From: an uncultured Ruminococcus sp.
GTDB taxonomy: Bacteria > Bacillota > Clostridia > Oscillospirales > Ruminococcaceae
Direction of reading: 5' to 3'
Length of the DNA stretch: 15,250 nt
NCBI GenBank assembly: GCA_946404705.1
Contig: CAMJES010000021.1
Coordinates: forward strand, 1 to 15,250
Shown here: positions 1 through 6,557 of the stretch, piece by piece
Numbering within the stretch: position 1 is the first letter of the stretch
Layout of the letters: every line of letters starts with the position of its first letter
Translations under genes and position numbers: made by a program
Notes under the pieces: model-generated
Told to the model about the DNA's origin: nothing
The model's database searches: none
The model's input: only the letters and a program-made list of their open reading frames with translations

Positions 1-635
1 TCATCCTCACGCCTTTTATCGGCAAACTTCCAAGGGCAGTCCTCTTCGCCGCCAACAATTTTTATCTTCGAGTAATCATAAGGACAGCCGCTCTCGTTTT
101 TTAGATGCTCCGAGAGGTACTTTATCCATTCGTAATCGGCTGCACGTTCGTTCTGAACCGCGCTGACATAATCAAACTTTAAGCCGTAGGTTTCATACGC
201 CGCGTCAAGCGTTTCCTTGTACCACCTATAACGTGCGGCATAAACATCCTCGGCTTCCGTTATCCACCTCGGCTCGCTCCACCGGAGCATATCAAGGGTA
301 AGGTCAGGATTTATCTTCTTTGCGTCTGCCGCAAGCTGATATCCTGCGCCCCTCGTGACATTGGCTTTCTCGTCAGCGGTTCGCTTTACGGACGGTTCCG
401 TTCCCGATGACGAGTTGACGTCCGAACCCATTTCAAGCTTTAGAAAGGTGATGCCTACTCCGTTTTTGCCGAAAAGATATTCAAGTATCTCGTTGTATTT
501 GTCGGGGTGTTCAGCCTTGTAATCGAGCAGCAGACGGGACGAATTGTTGCCCGAAACCATTCCTGCACCGCGGAAACGCATATTTTCGGCGGTATTAGCT
601 TTTTGTCCGTCAATAAATATCTCTGCGCTTTTCAT
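1..635 (-). CDS. GH59 galactosylceramidase-like glycosidase, N-terminal part (3' end beyond window)
   Basis: The reading frame starts at ATG 635 behind a GGAGGA ribosome binding site 7 nt upstream, and stays open for 211 codons to the window edge. The protein resembles the catalytic barrel of family GH59 (galactocerebrosidase, which removes beta-galactose from galactosylceramide-type substrates). Visible matches are SRLLLDY near residues 33-39, EILEYLFG (49-56), LKLEMGSD (65-72), the GTEPS signature (78-82), a DMLRWSEPRWI strand (115-125), and a VQNER motif (160-164) whose E163 sits where the GH59 acid/base Glu of the WNE motif lies. The nucleophile Glu would lie beyond the window. No signal peptide is visible, so it probably acts in the cytoplasm on imported galactosides. 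An AraC regulator lies directly upstream on the same strand, a common arrangement for sugar-utilisation genes. The family call is from motif memory; the true substrate is unknown. Confidence 0.75.
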   Translation of the reverse strand, partial: MKSAEIFIDGQKANTAENMRFRGAGMVSGNNSSRLLLDYKAEHPDKYNEILEYLFGKNGVGITFLKLEMGSDVNSSSGTEPSVKRTADEKANVTRGAGYQLAADAKKINPDLTLDMLRWSEPRWITEAEDVYAARYRWYKETLDAAYETYGLKFDYVSAVQNERAADYEWIKYLSEHLKNESGCPYDYSKIKIVGGEEDCPWKFADKRRED

Positions 636-718
636 GTTATTTTCCTCCGCATTAATGTTCAAGCCAAGAATTTTTGAGCTTTCAAAAAACACACTCTCCT
701 GTGTTTCCTGCTAAGGAA

Positions 719-747
719 ATTGTATCATAAAAGGAAAGCTTTCGCAA
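719..747 (-). promoter_or_regulatory. Sigma-A promoter of the GH59 gene
   Basis: Reading leftwards, -35 TTGCGA lies at 747-742 and -10 TACAAT at 724-719, with a 17-nt spacer. A small stem (AAACACA/TGTGTTT at 687-693 and 700-706) followed on the minus strand by a run of T lies in the leader before the GH59 start. It could be a weak attenuator, but the stem is only 7 bp and AT-rich. The promoter separates GH59 from the AraC gene, as expected if AraC regulates it. Confidence 0.55.
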
Positions 748-782
748 TCCTAAATATTTATCCAACTCCATATATTTGAACA

Positions 783-1601
783 TCATCTTATGCCGTGCAG
801 ACTTCTGTAACGGCTTGGCGAAACGCCCTCGTACTTGCGGAAAACCATTCCGAAATAGGTCGGATTTTCATACCCCGAAAGCTCGCCGATACGGGCAACG
901 CTTTCGTCCGTGCTTTCAAGCAGCGACTTTGCATAAGCTATCCTTTTCAGAGCAATGTACTCCATTGGCCGAAGCCCGAATTTTGCTTTGAAAAGGCGGC
1001 AGAAATGCTGCATGGAAACTCCCGACATTTCGGCAAGCTCCTCCAGCGTTATATCCCTGCTGAAATTTTCGTTTATGTATTCGACAGCTTTTTCGGTTAT
1101 CCTGTTTGCGCCAAGATTTGCCGAGCTTTTTTCGCAGAATATCTTCCGCATTTCAAGAATGTACTCATACAAGATTTTTGAACATTTTTCCGACCCGTAA
1201 TTCGGCTCTTTCGCTGCAGAAAGCAGCATATTGAAAAGCGACTGAACAGTTTCGTTTGCCGCATTTTCCGCAAGCATATATTCATCAAATCCGAGCATTT
1301 TCATAAGCTCGGAAATATATTCTCCGCGGAAAACCACCCAGCAGGTCGTGAAAACCTCGCCGTTCGGATAGTATTCGTGCGGCACTCCCTTTGCAGCGTA
1401 AAGTATGCTGCCCTTGCCGAGAGGATAGGTCTTATCTCCTGCCTTGAATGTCCCCGAACCCTCCTTGACGAACAAAAACTGGTGCGAAACCAAGCCGTTC
1501 TCGCGGACGATGTGATATTCAGGCTCGGAGATACCTATTCCCGAAACATAAAACGGCAGCTCGGTCTGCCTGCCTATAACGGGATAAATCGAGCAGTACA
1601 T
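783..1601 (-). CDS. AraC-family transcriptional regulator with N-terminal cupin sensor
   Basis: This is a 272-residue protein of typical AraC-family length. Residues about 15-95 form a sugar-sensing cupin-like domain (SHQFLFVKEGSGTF, then GSILYAAKGVPHEY). Residues about 165-270 form the two-helix-turn-helix DNA-binding domain: ITLEELAEMSGVSMQHFCRLFK (about 184-205), then the second helix-turn-helix with the family signature region SGYENPTYFGMVFRKYEGVSPSRYR (242-266). The ATG at 1601 shares its first base with the stop codon of the upstream YolD-like gene (TAATG), so translation may be coupled; a GGGGGA stretch inside the end of that gene can serve as ribosome binding site. It is followed by the GH59 gene on the same strand and is the likely local activator of that gene (inference from position). 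The inducer cannot be told from sequence. Confidence 0.9.
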   Translation of the reverse strand: MYCSIYPVIGRQTELPFYVSGIGISEPEYHIVRENGLVSHQFLFVKEGSGTFKAGDKTYPLGKGSILYAAKGVPHEYYPNGEVFTTCWVVFRGEYISELMKMLGFDEYMLAENAANETVQSLFNMLLSAAKEPNYGSEKCSKILYEYILEMRKIFCEKSSANLGANRITEKAVEYINENFSRDITLEELAEMSGVSMQHFCRLFKAKFGLRPMEYIALKRIAYAKSLLESTDESVARIGELSGYENPTYFGMVFRKYEGVSPSRYRSLHGIR

Positions 1602-2017
1602 TAAATTCCCCCTAATTCTATACTCAGTATGTTGTCTAATTCAAGCTCAGTTCTGTCCGTGAAAATAATTCGCCTTGAAATTTCGTCAATGCGGCGGACA
1701 GAACCGCTGTAAACCGCGATCGAACCGCCCTCTTTGAGTGCATCGGGTATAAAATAGGTAACGGTTATACACGGATTTTCGGCGATTCGCTCGTTTAAAA
1801 TGCGCATTTTATCGTTAAGCTCGTTCTGCATTGTTTCGGTAAGCTCGGGCTTAGAAGACGTAAGCCGAGCCGCTTCGTCCGTGCAGTCCTCAAAACCCGT
1901 CAAAGCCGCGAATGGAGCGAACTGCGCCGCCCTGTTTATCCGTGACATCGGCTGCCGCGTTCGGGAAACATGGTGAGGAAGATCTATTATATCCTCATAG
2001 TCGCGAATGGTTTTCAT
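1601..2017 (-). CDS. YolD-like protein, partner of the Y-family polymerase
   Basis: This is a 138-residue protein starting at ATG 2017, with AGGAGG 7 nt upstream. The conserved block PHHVSRTRQPMSR plus INRAAQFAPFAAL (residues 14-39) is the hallmark of the YolD-like proteins that accompany UvrX/UmuC-type polymerases in Firmicutes and their mobile elements. The C-terminal part (about 84-138) looks like a small beta-rich domain ending in a D(N)ILSIEL motif. By position it is assumed to be an accessory subunit or modulator of the translesion polymerase, but the molecular role of YolD proteins is not established. It lies 13 nt behind the polymerase gene in the same transcription unit and overlaps the AraC start by one base. 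Confidence 0.85.
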   Translation of the reverse strand: MKTIRDYEDIIDLPHHVSRTRQPMSRINRAAQFAPFAALTGFEDCTDEAARLTSSKPELTETMQNELNDKMRILNERIAENPCITVTYFIPDALKEGGSIAVYSGSVRRIDEISRRIIFTDRTELELDNILSIELGGI

Positions 2018-2030
2018 AGGATTTCCTCCT

Positions 2031-3530
2031 TTACGCCTTGTGTCCGCCGACCTGCTCGTTCCTCTGCCGTGCGGTCGCGCCCTCTTGGTAATTCATTCCC
2101 CTTAAAACAGCGTTTTTGCCGTATCTTCTCTTTATATCGAGCATAGCCAGCTGCATAGCCTTCTCACGCTGAAGCTGCTTCTGTTCCAACGCTCTGCGCT
2201 GTGCGGTCTGCTCATAATCATTGAAGAAATCAAGCTGAACCGCCTCATCATCTTCTGTTACGCTGTCCTCTCTTACAACATGGTTTGCCGCAATGCACAT
2301 TCTTCTCACAGAAAGTGAAGGGTCGGTTATCCTATCGAAAAGCTTCGAAACCGCGTCAATGATAAGCCTTGATGAAGCCGTTCGGCAGCTTAGATTTATT
2401 GAACCGTGCGCAGGCTTGGGAACTTTCCTGCCGTAGCGGTCTACCGTGCTTTCTCCGTCATAACCGCAGTTTTCCTTGTCATATCCGACCGTTAGCACTA
2501 TCTGATCGGTGACAAGCCGCTTTTCAACAAGGTCGAGCGAGAGCGCATCCGCCATTTCACGGATAACTATCCTTGCCTTTTCACAGCTGTAAGCGCATTG
2601 CAAGACCTGCCCCGAGCTTAAGCTGTTCGATTCGGGGCGGTATGATTTTATATCGGCGATCGTACACGGTTCATATCCCCACGAATGGTCTATGAGAAGC
2701 TCTGCGTTTATGCCGAACAGCTTGTAAAGGAACTTTTCCTCGGCAGGATCAAGCGAAGCACGGGCAATGTCGCCCATTGTGTTAAGTCCACATTTTTCCA
2801 GCTTTTCGGCATAGCCTTTTCCGATGCGCCAGAAATCGGTCAGGGGAGTGTGCGCCCATAAAAGCCTGCGGTAGCTCGTTTCGTCAAGCTCGGCAATGCG
2901 CACACCGTCCTTGTCGGCAGGGATATGCTTTGCAACGATGTCCATAGCTATCTTGCAAAGATAAAGATTTGTTCCGATGCCTGCGGTCGCGGTGATACCC
3001 GTTTCATAAAGCACCTCATGGATAAGCATAGCCGCAAATTCACGGGGCGAAAGCTTGTATGTGCCAAGATATGCAGTTGCGTCAATGAAAACCTCGTCTA
3101 CCGAGTAGATGTGTATATCCTCGGGCGCGACATATTTAAGATATATGCTGTATATCCGTGTGCTGACCTCCATATATTTTGCCATTCGCGGCGGAGCGGT
3201 AATATAATCAAGCTCAAGCGCAGGGTTCTGTTTAAGTTCATCGGCGTAATATGACTTACCACAGAATTTCTTATTCGGAGCTTTGAACCGCCTTGCGCCG
3301 TTGACTTCCTTTACACGTTCGATGACCTCGAAAAGCCTTGCTCTTCCGGAAATGCCGAATGCCTTGAGTGAAGGAGAAACCGCAAGACAGATAGTTTTCT
3401 CCGTCCTTGACGGGTCGGCGACAACAAGGTTCACGCCCAAAGGGTCAAGTCCTCTTTCTACACATTCGACCGATGCATAGAACGATTTAAGGTCGATCGC
3501 GATATAAATTCTGTTCTGCGGCGTTTCCAT
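2031..3530 (-). CDS. Y-family translesion DNA polymerase (UmuC/UvrX type)
   Basis: This is a 499-residue error-prone DNA polymerase that copies past damaged bases. The palm motif IAIDLKSFYASVE (residues 10-22, metal ligand D13) and the second catalytic motif YSVDEVFID (142-150, D145 and E146) are intact. A helix-hairpin-helix/thumb region follows (WRIGKGYAEKLEKCGL, about 234-249), then the little-finger domain. QLDFF at 432-436 fits the beta-clamp binding consensus. The C-terminal segment KRRYGKNAVLRGMN...GATARQRNEQVGGHKA is typical of the Firmicute subfamily that pairs with YolD. I chose ATG 3530 because GGGAG lies 7 nt upstream; the in-frame GTG at 3548 has no ribosome binding site. An SOS-type operator and promoter lie just upstream, so expression after DNA damage is likely. 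Similar cassettes occur on chromosomes and mobile elements. Confidence 0.92.
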   Translation of the reverse strand: METPQNRIYIAIDLKSFYASVECVERGLDPLGVNLVVADPSRTEKTICLAVSPSLKAFGISGRARLFEVIERVKEVNGARRFKAPNKKFCGKSYYADELKQNPALELDYITAPPRMAKYMEVSTRIYSIYLKYVAPEDIHIYSVDEVFIDATAYLGTYKLSPREFAAMLIHEVLYETGITATAGIGTNLYLCKIAMDIVAKHIPADKDGVRIAELDETSYRRLLWAHTPLTDFWRIGKGYAEKLEKCGLNTMGDIARASLDPAEEKFLYKLFGINAELLIDHSWGYEPCTIADIKSYRPESNSLSSGQVLQCAYSCEKARIVIREMADALSLDLVEKRLVTDQIVLTVGYDKENCGYDGESTVDRYGRKVPKPAHGSINLSCRTASSRLIIDAVSKLFDRITDPSLSVRRMCIAANHVVREDSVTEDDEAVQLDFFNDYEQTAQRRALEQKQLQREKAMQLAMLDIKRRYGKNAVLRGMNYQEGATARQRNEQVGGHKA

Positions 3531-3558
3531 TCTCTCACTCCCGTTCACTATTTTTTAT

Positions 3559-3587
3559 ATTATAGCATATATGTTCGATTTTTGCAA
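3559..3587 (-). promoter_or_regulatory. Sigma-A promoter of the polymerase-yolD unit
   Basis: Reading leftwards, -35 TTGCAA (3587-3582) and a perfect -10 TATAAT (3564-3559) are separated by 17 nt. The predicted start is about 20 nt upstream of the ATG at 3530. A LexA-type palindrome abuts the -35 box and a degenerate one covers the spacer. Confidence 0.75.
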
Positions 3588-3600
3588 GAACTTTTGTTCG
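3588..3600. promoter_or_regulatory. LexA-type SOS operator
   Basis: GAAC-TTTT-GTTCG matches the Firmicute LexA consensus CGAAC-N4-GTTCG except for the first base (A instead of C at 3587). It abuts the -35 box of the translesion polymerase promoter. A second, half-degenerate copy (GCAT-ATAT-GTTCG, 3565-3577) lies 23 nt away, about two helical turns, inside the promoter spacer. Both share the direct repeat TGTTCGATTTTT (3572-3583 and 3595-3606). LexA control is inferred from the match and from the gene it precedes. Confidence 0.7.
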
Positions 3601-3630
3601 ATTTTTTGAAAAAATAATTATTCCAAATAC

Positions 3631-3659
3631 TTGATTTTTTGACAAGAATTTACTATAAT
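3631..3659 (+). promoter_or_regulatory. Sigma-A promoter of the CapA-like gene
   Basis: -35 TTGATT (3631-3636) and -10 TATAAT (3654-3659) are separated by 17 nt, giving a start near 3666, about 28 nt before the ATG. The perfect TTGACA at 3639-3644 is only 9 nt from the -10 and cannot serve as its -35. Confidence 0.65.
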
Positions 3660-3693
3660 AAGGAAAAACCAAGTTGTGCAACGGGGTGCTGAA

Positions 3694-5679
3694 ATGAAAC
3701 ATTTGAAAATTACCATAATAAAATTAACGGCTCTCACAGCCGCAGTTTTGGCTTCGGGCTGTGCGGAAGCGGTTGAAACGAGCGTGACATTACCGCCTGA
3801 AAGTGAAACAAGCTATACCGTTATAACGCCCGAAACAACGGCTGAAACAACGGTCGAAACAACAGAAACGACCGCCGAAACCGTCCATGAACCGCAGCTC
3901 ACCTCGCATATACATATCGCCGCAGCAGGGGATAACCTTATCCACAGCAGCTTGTACGAGCAGGCGGCGCGCCGTGCGAACGGGGAAGGCTATGATTTTG
4001 CCTATGAATATGACAATGTGGACGAGTATTTCGCCGCCGCGGATATAGCCGTTATAAATCAGGAAACACTTATCTGCAACGATACCGTTCCGCCGTCGAC
4101 TTATCCGTGCTTCAACAGTCCGAACGCGCTCGGCGACCATATGATAGATATCGGTTTTGACGTTTTCACAATGGCGAACAACCATACTCTTGACAAGGGC
4201 GAAAAAGGTCTTTCCGCCTGCCTTGACTACTGGGATTCACACCCCGAAGTGACCGTTCTCGGCGCTTACCGCAATATGGAGGATAAAGAAAATATCCGAA
4301 CGCTGGAAACACAGGGCGTGACGTTCTCGTTTTTATCATATACCGAAAGCCTAAACGGTCTGAAACTTCCTGCAGGTTCGGAGCTTATTATCGGTGACGC
4401 AAACGATGTTGACGGAATGGTGAGCGATATAAAGAAAGCAAAGGAAAAATCCGATATCTGTGTAGTTTCGCTCCATTGGGGAGTGGAAAATTCCGAGATA
4501 ATTTCCGAATATCAGCGCACGACCGCGAAAAAACTTGCCGAAGCAGGCGCGGATGTTATCTTAGGCACACATCCCCATGTTCTTCGCGATATAGAATGGA
4601 TTGAGCGTGAGGACGGCGGAAAAACGCTCTGTGTGTATTCGCTCGGGAATTTCGTTTCGGCGCAGTCACAGCCGAGAAATCTTATCGGCGGTGTGCTTGA
4701 TTTTTACGTTGACCGATATGATGACGGCGCGCCGTTTGTGACCGATGTTTCGCTTATCCCGACAATACAGCATTACGACAGCAGCTATGCAAACAACCGC
4801 GTTTATTTCTATTCTCAGTACAGCGATGAACTGGCGAAAAGCCACGGTATAAATTCCAAGTCGAAATTCAGTATGGATTATATCGACAAAGTCCTTGATG
4901 AAACCGTCAGTCCCGAGTTTTTGAGGAAAACAGGTGAACAGGGTACAACAGTAAAAGCATTGAATAGTTCTGATCATATTCTCAATGAAAAATTCACACC
5001 GATATATGAAAACGTCAGCTTCTCAGATGTTCCTGCAGCCGGTGGTGTAAGCTCGTATGAAGAATTACAGGAATATATAAATGCTTATGAGGATGTTAGT
5101 TTTGTTGGGTACGAAATAATATCTCAATATTCGCCGGAAGAAGCATTTGCCAAAACCGGTGATGAGATTTTCAAGTACAGTACGACATTGTATAAAGCAC
5201 ATATTTATTATGATTATCTGCACGATACACCGATAGATATGACGATAGACCTTGCTAAAGCAGGATTGCCTGATAAGCAGTTCAAGGGTGATCCGCCTTA
5301 TGCCGTCGGTCAGAGTATTATCTCCGCTTTATCGGGGTACAACAGAACAAACTGCGTTGCGATACCCGAACTTGTGTATTATGTTTTCAATGTGAACGGT
5401 TCGGATATAGCTTACCATGTTGGAAACAGCGGCGTTATTGTAAAGGATGATTCATTGCATGATCTGAATATGAGTCTTAATGAAAATGAAACTTCTCTTA
5501 TCACTACAACGAAAAACAATCCCGTGATATTCACGCAAAAGTCATTGGTATCCGAGCTTGTAAAGTTTATAAAGCAGGATTGGACAAAGCAAGGGTATGA
5601 ATTCTTTGATCTGAAAAACTTTGATTATGATTCACGGACAATAATCAACGAAGACGAGGATGCAGTTCTCATAGATTAA
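3694..5679 (+). CDS. CapA-family (PGA_cap) lipoprotein with a long C-terminal extension
   Basis: From ATG 3694 (GGGGTG 5 nt upstream; the in-frame GTG at 3676 would place the ribosome binding site inside the gene) the protein has 661 residues. Residues 1-22 are a lipoprotein signal with lipobox LASGC (Cys23), followed by a Thr/Glu-rich linker to about 67. Residues about 72-340 are the PGA_cap calcineurin-like phosphoesterase fold: AAAGDN (D80), VINQE (E124), ANNHTLDKG (N163, H164), SLHWG (H261) and LGTHPHV (H293, H295), so the metal ligands look intact. CapA proteins act in poly-gamma-glutamate capsule formation, but most gut homologues are uncharacterised surface hydrolases. From about residue 413 (base 4930) to the end lies a domain of about 240 residues that I do not recognise, with visibly more AT-rich coding than the front. 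No capB/capC genes are nearby, so a capsule role is not supported by context. Confidence 0.85.
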   Translation: MKHLKITIIKLTALTAAVLASGCAEAVETSVTLPPESETSYTVITPETTAETTVETTETTAETVHEPQLTSHIHIAAAGDNLIHSSLYEQAARRANGEGYDFAYEYDNVDEYFAAADIAVINQETLICNDTVPPSTYPCFNSPNALGDHMIDIGFDVFTMANNHTLDKGEKGLSACLDYWDSHPEVTVLGAYRNMEDKENIRTLETQGVTFSFLSYTESLNGLKLPAGSELIIGDANDVDGMVSDIKKAKEKSDICVVSLHWGVENSEIISEYQRTTAKKLAEAGADVILGTHPHVLRDIEWIEREDGGKTLCVYSLGNFVSAQSQPRNLIGGVLDFYVDRYDDGAPFVTDVSLIPTIQHYDSSYANNRVYFYSQYSDELAKSHGINSKSKFSMDYIDKVLDETVSPEFLRKTGEQGTTVKALNSSDHILNEKFTPIYENVSFSDVPAAGGVSSYEELQEYINAYEDVSFVGYEIISQYSPEEAFAKTGDEIFKYSTTLYKAHIYYDYLHDTPIDMTIDLAKAGLPDKQFKGDPPYAVGQSIISALSGYNRTNCVAIPELVYYVFNVNGSDIAYHVGNSGVIVKDDSLHDLNMSLNENETSLITTTKNNPVIFTQKSLVSELVKFIKQDWTKQGYEFFDLKNFDYDSRTIINEDEDAVLID

Positions 5680-5690
5680 TACACAAAAAC

Positions 5691-5724
5691 AAACAGCCGC
5701 AGACAATATCGCCTGCGGCTGTTT
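5691..5724. terminator. Bidirectional rho-independent terminator
   Basis: A perfect 12-bp stem (AAACAGCCGCAG at 5691-5702 with CTGCGGCTGTTT at 5713-5724) encloses a 10-nt loop. T-rich sequence follows on the plus side (TTTATTTT), and GTTTTTGTG follows when read on the minus strand. It sits 11 nt after the CapA stop and 22 nt beyond the end of the convergent GNAT remnant, so it can end both transcripts. Confidence 0.9.
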
Positions 5725-5746
5725 ATTTTCATTCGTTCGTAAAATA

Positions 5747-6373
5747 TCAGAATAACTGTCCCGGAAGTACAAGCTTTTCTTTGGGTGGAAACTGCTTGTC
5801 AAACTCTTCCGCTTCGGCTTCATCAACGAAATATCCCTGCGGCGGAGTGTATTCACCGGTGATCCCGTTAAGATATCACGGCTTCAACTCCTTGCATAAG
5901 AAGAAAGGGGCGTCTTCGCCCTCGGGCATACCGTGATATCTGATACCGAATGTGCTTGCATAGGTAAAACCGCTTTTGCCGTAGAAATCAATGTTTCCCT
6001 CAAAGCAAAGCGCGCCTGCACCCATTTCGGCAGCCTTTTCCAAAGAAAAGTCAAGCAGTATCTTACCGTAGCCCTTGCGCTTGAATTCGGGCGCAATGCA
6101 GATAGGACCCATAGCCATTATCGGGATATCTCTGCCGTCGTCGGCTTTGATTACTGCCCTCATGAACATATTCTGACCTATGAGCTTTTCGTCCTTTTCC
6201 ATTACAAAGTCAAGCTCGGGTACAAATGCAGGGTCGTTCCTCAGCTGATTAAGCACATAATGTTCCAAGCAGCCCGGACGATATACGTTCTAGAACGATT
6301 CTCTTACAAGGTTTTCGACCTCACGGTGTTCGTTTTCTCTTTCGTTGCGAATGATATAGTCATTTTTATTCAT
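5747..6373 (-). pseudogene. GNAT acetyltransferase broken by two in-frame stop codons
   Basis: A continuous frame of 209 codons runs from ATG 6373 (AGGAGGA, 7 nt upstream) to TGA 5749-5747 with no frameshift, but carries TAG at codon 28 (6292-6290) and TGA at codon 166 (5878-5876). The first stop lies in ESF*NVYRPGC, where I would expect Trp (TGG). The second lies in ELKP*YLNGITGEYTPP, where Gly (GGA) is expected. Between them is a clear GNAT domain: DFVMEKDEKLIGQNMF, the acetyl-CoA loop EFKRKGYGKILLDF, and FYGKSGF. The tail ends ...FDKQFPPKEKLVLPGQLF, the normal end of this Ruminococcus-type GNAT subfamily. Both replacements are single-base changes. A TTG at 6268 could start a 130-residue fragment, but it has no ribosome binding site and lacks the first strand. 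I call it a recent pseudogene. The expected ancestral residues are from family memory. Confidence 0.85.
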
Positions 6374-6409
6374 TGTTTTTTCCTCCTGATGATTGTTGAC
6401 TGCAATGCT

Positions 6410-6446
6410 GGGAGGTTTGTGCGAGAATGTATTAGCCAAACCTCCC
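6410..6446 (-). repeat. Long hairpin in the leader of the GNAT remnant
   Basis: A perfect 10-bp inverted repeat (GGGAGGTTTG at 6410-6419, CAAACCTCCC at 6437-6446) is extended outward by ATGCTG/CAGCAT (6404-6409 and 6450-6455) across a 3-nt bulge. No T run follows on either strand, so it is not a normal terminator. On the transcript it lies between a possible tiny leader ORF and the GNAT ribosome binding site. The 3' arm contains CCTCC, which is complementary to the GGAGG of that site, but only over 5 bp. Confidence 0.6.
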
Positions 6447-6448
6447 GG

Positions 6449-6484
6449 TCAGCATACAATCTCCGAGGTGTTGTTTTTCTTCAA
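6449..6484 (-). CDS. Possible 11-residue leader peptide ahead of the GNAT remnant
   Basis: A strong AAGGAG precedes a TTG start at 6484 by 8 nt. The frame encodes MKKNNTSEIVC and ends at TGA 6451-6449, right inside the 5' arm of the long hairpin. This layout (short translated leader, hairpin, then structural gene) is what ribosome-controlled attenuation looks like, but the ORF is short enough to arise by chance and has no known relative I can name. It may be a relic, since the downstream gene is broken. Confidence 0.3.
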   Translation of the reverse strand: MKKNNTSEIVC

Positions 6485-6503
6485 ACAGCAATCTCCTTAA
6501 AAA

Positions 6504-6534
6504 TAAATTTATATAATCAAGCCTTTCGGCAAGA
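6504..6534 (-). promoter_or_regulatory. Possible promoter of the leader ORF/GNAT remnant
   Basis: Read leftwards, TTGATC is followed after 17 nt by TATATA/TATAAA, just upstream of the AAGGAG of the leader ORF. The -35 is a fair match and the -10 is AT-rich and loosely placed, so the exact boxes are uncertain. It would separate the GNAT remnant from the lipoprotein gene upstream. Confidence 0.35.
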
Positions 6535-6557
6535 TCAACTTTAAAATAAATCTGAGG

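Noticed and set aside
749..782. AT-rich inverted repeat (AAATAT/ATATTT) upstream of the GH59 promoter as an AraC operator
   Set aside because: The repeat is short and pure A/T, AraC proteins usually bind direct repeats, and no second copy was found.
3639..3644. A perfect TTGACA near the CapA promoter
   Set aside because: It is only 9 nt from the -10 box, far too close; TTGATT at 3631 has the right 17-nt spacing.
5876..6292. Alternative genetic code (TGA as Gly or TAG as Trp) to explain the GNAT stops
   Set aside because: Other genes in the window end normally at TGA and TAA, and no other interior stop codons are seen in recognisable genes, so simple nonsense mutation is preferred.
5933..6544. 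A 203-codon plus-strand open frame opposite the GNAT remnant
   Set aside because: It is antisense to a clearly recognisable GNAT sequence, its translation is Phe/Cys/His-rich without known motifs, and it has no convincing ribosome binding site.
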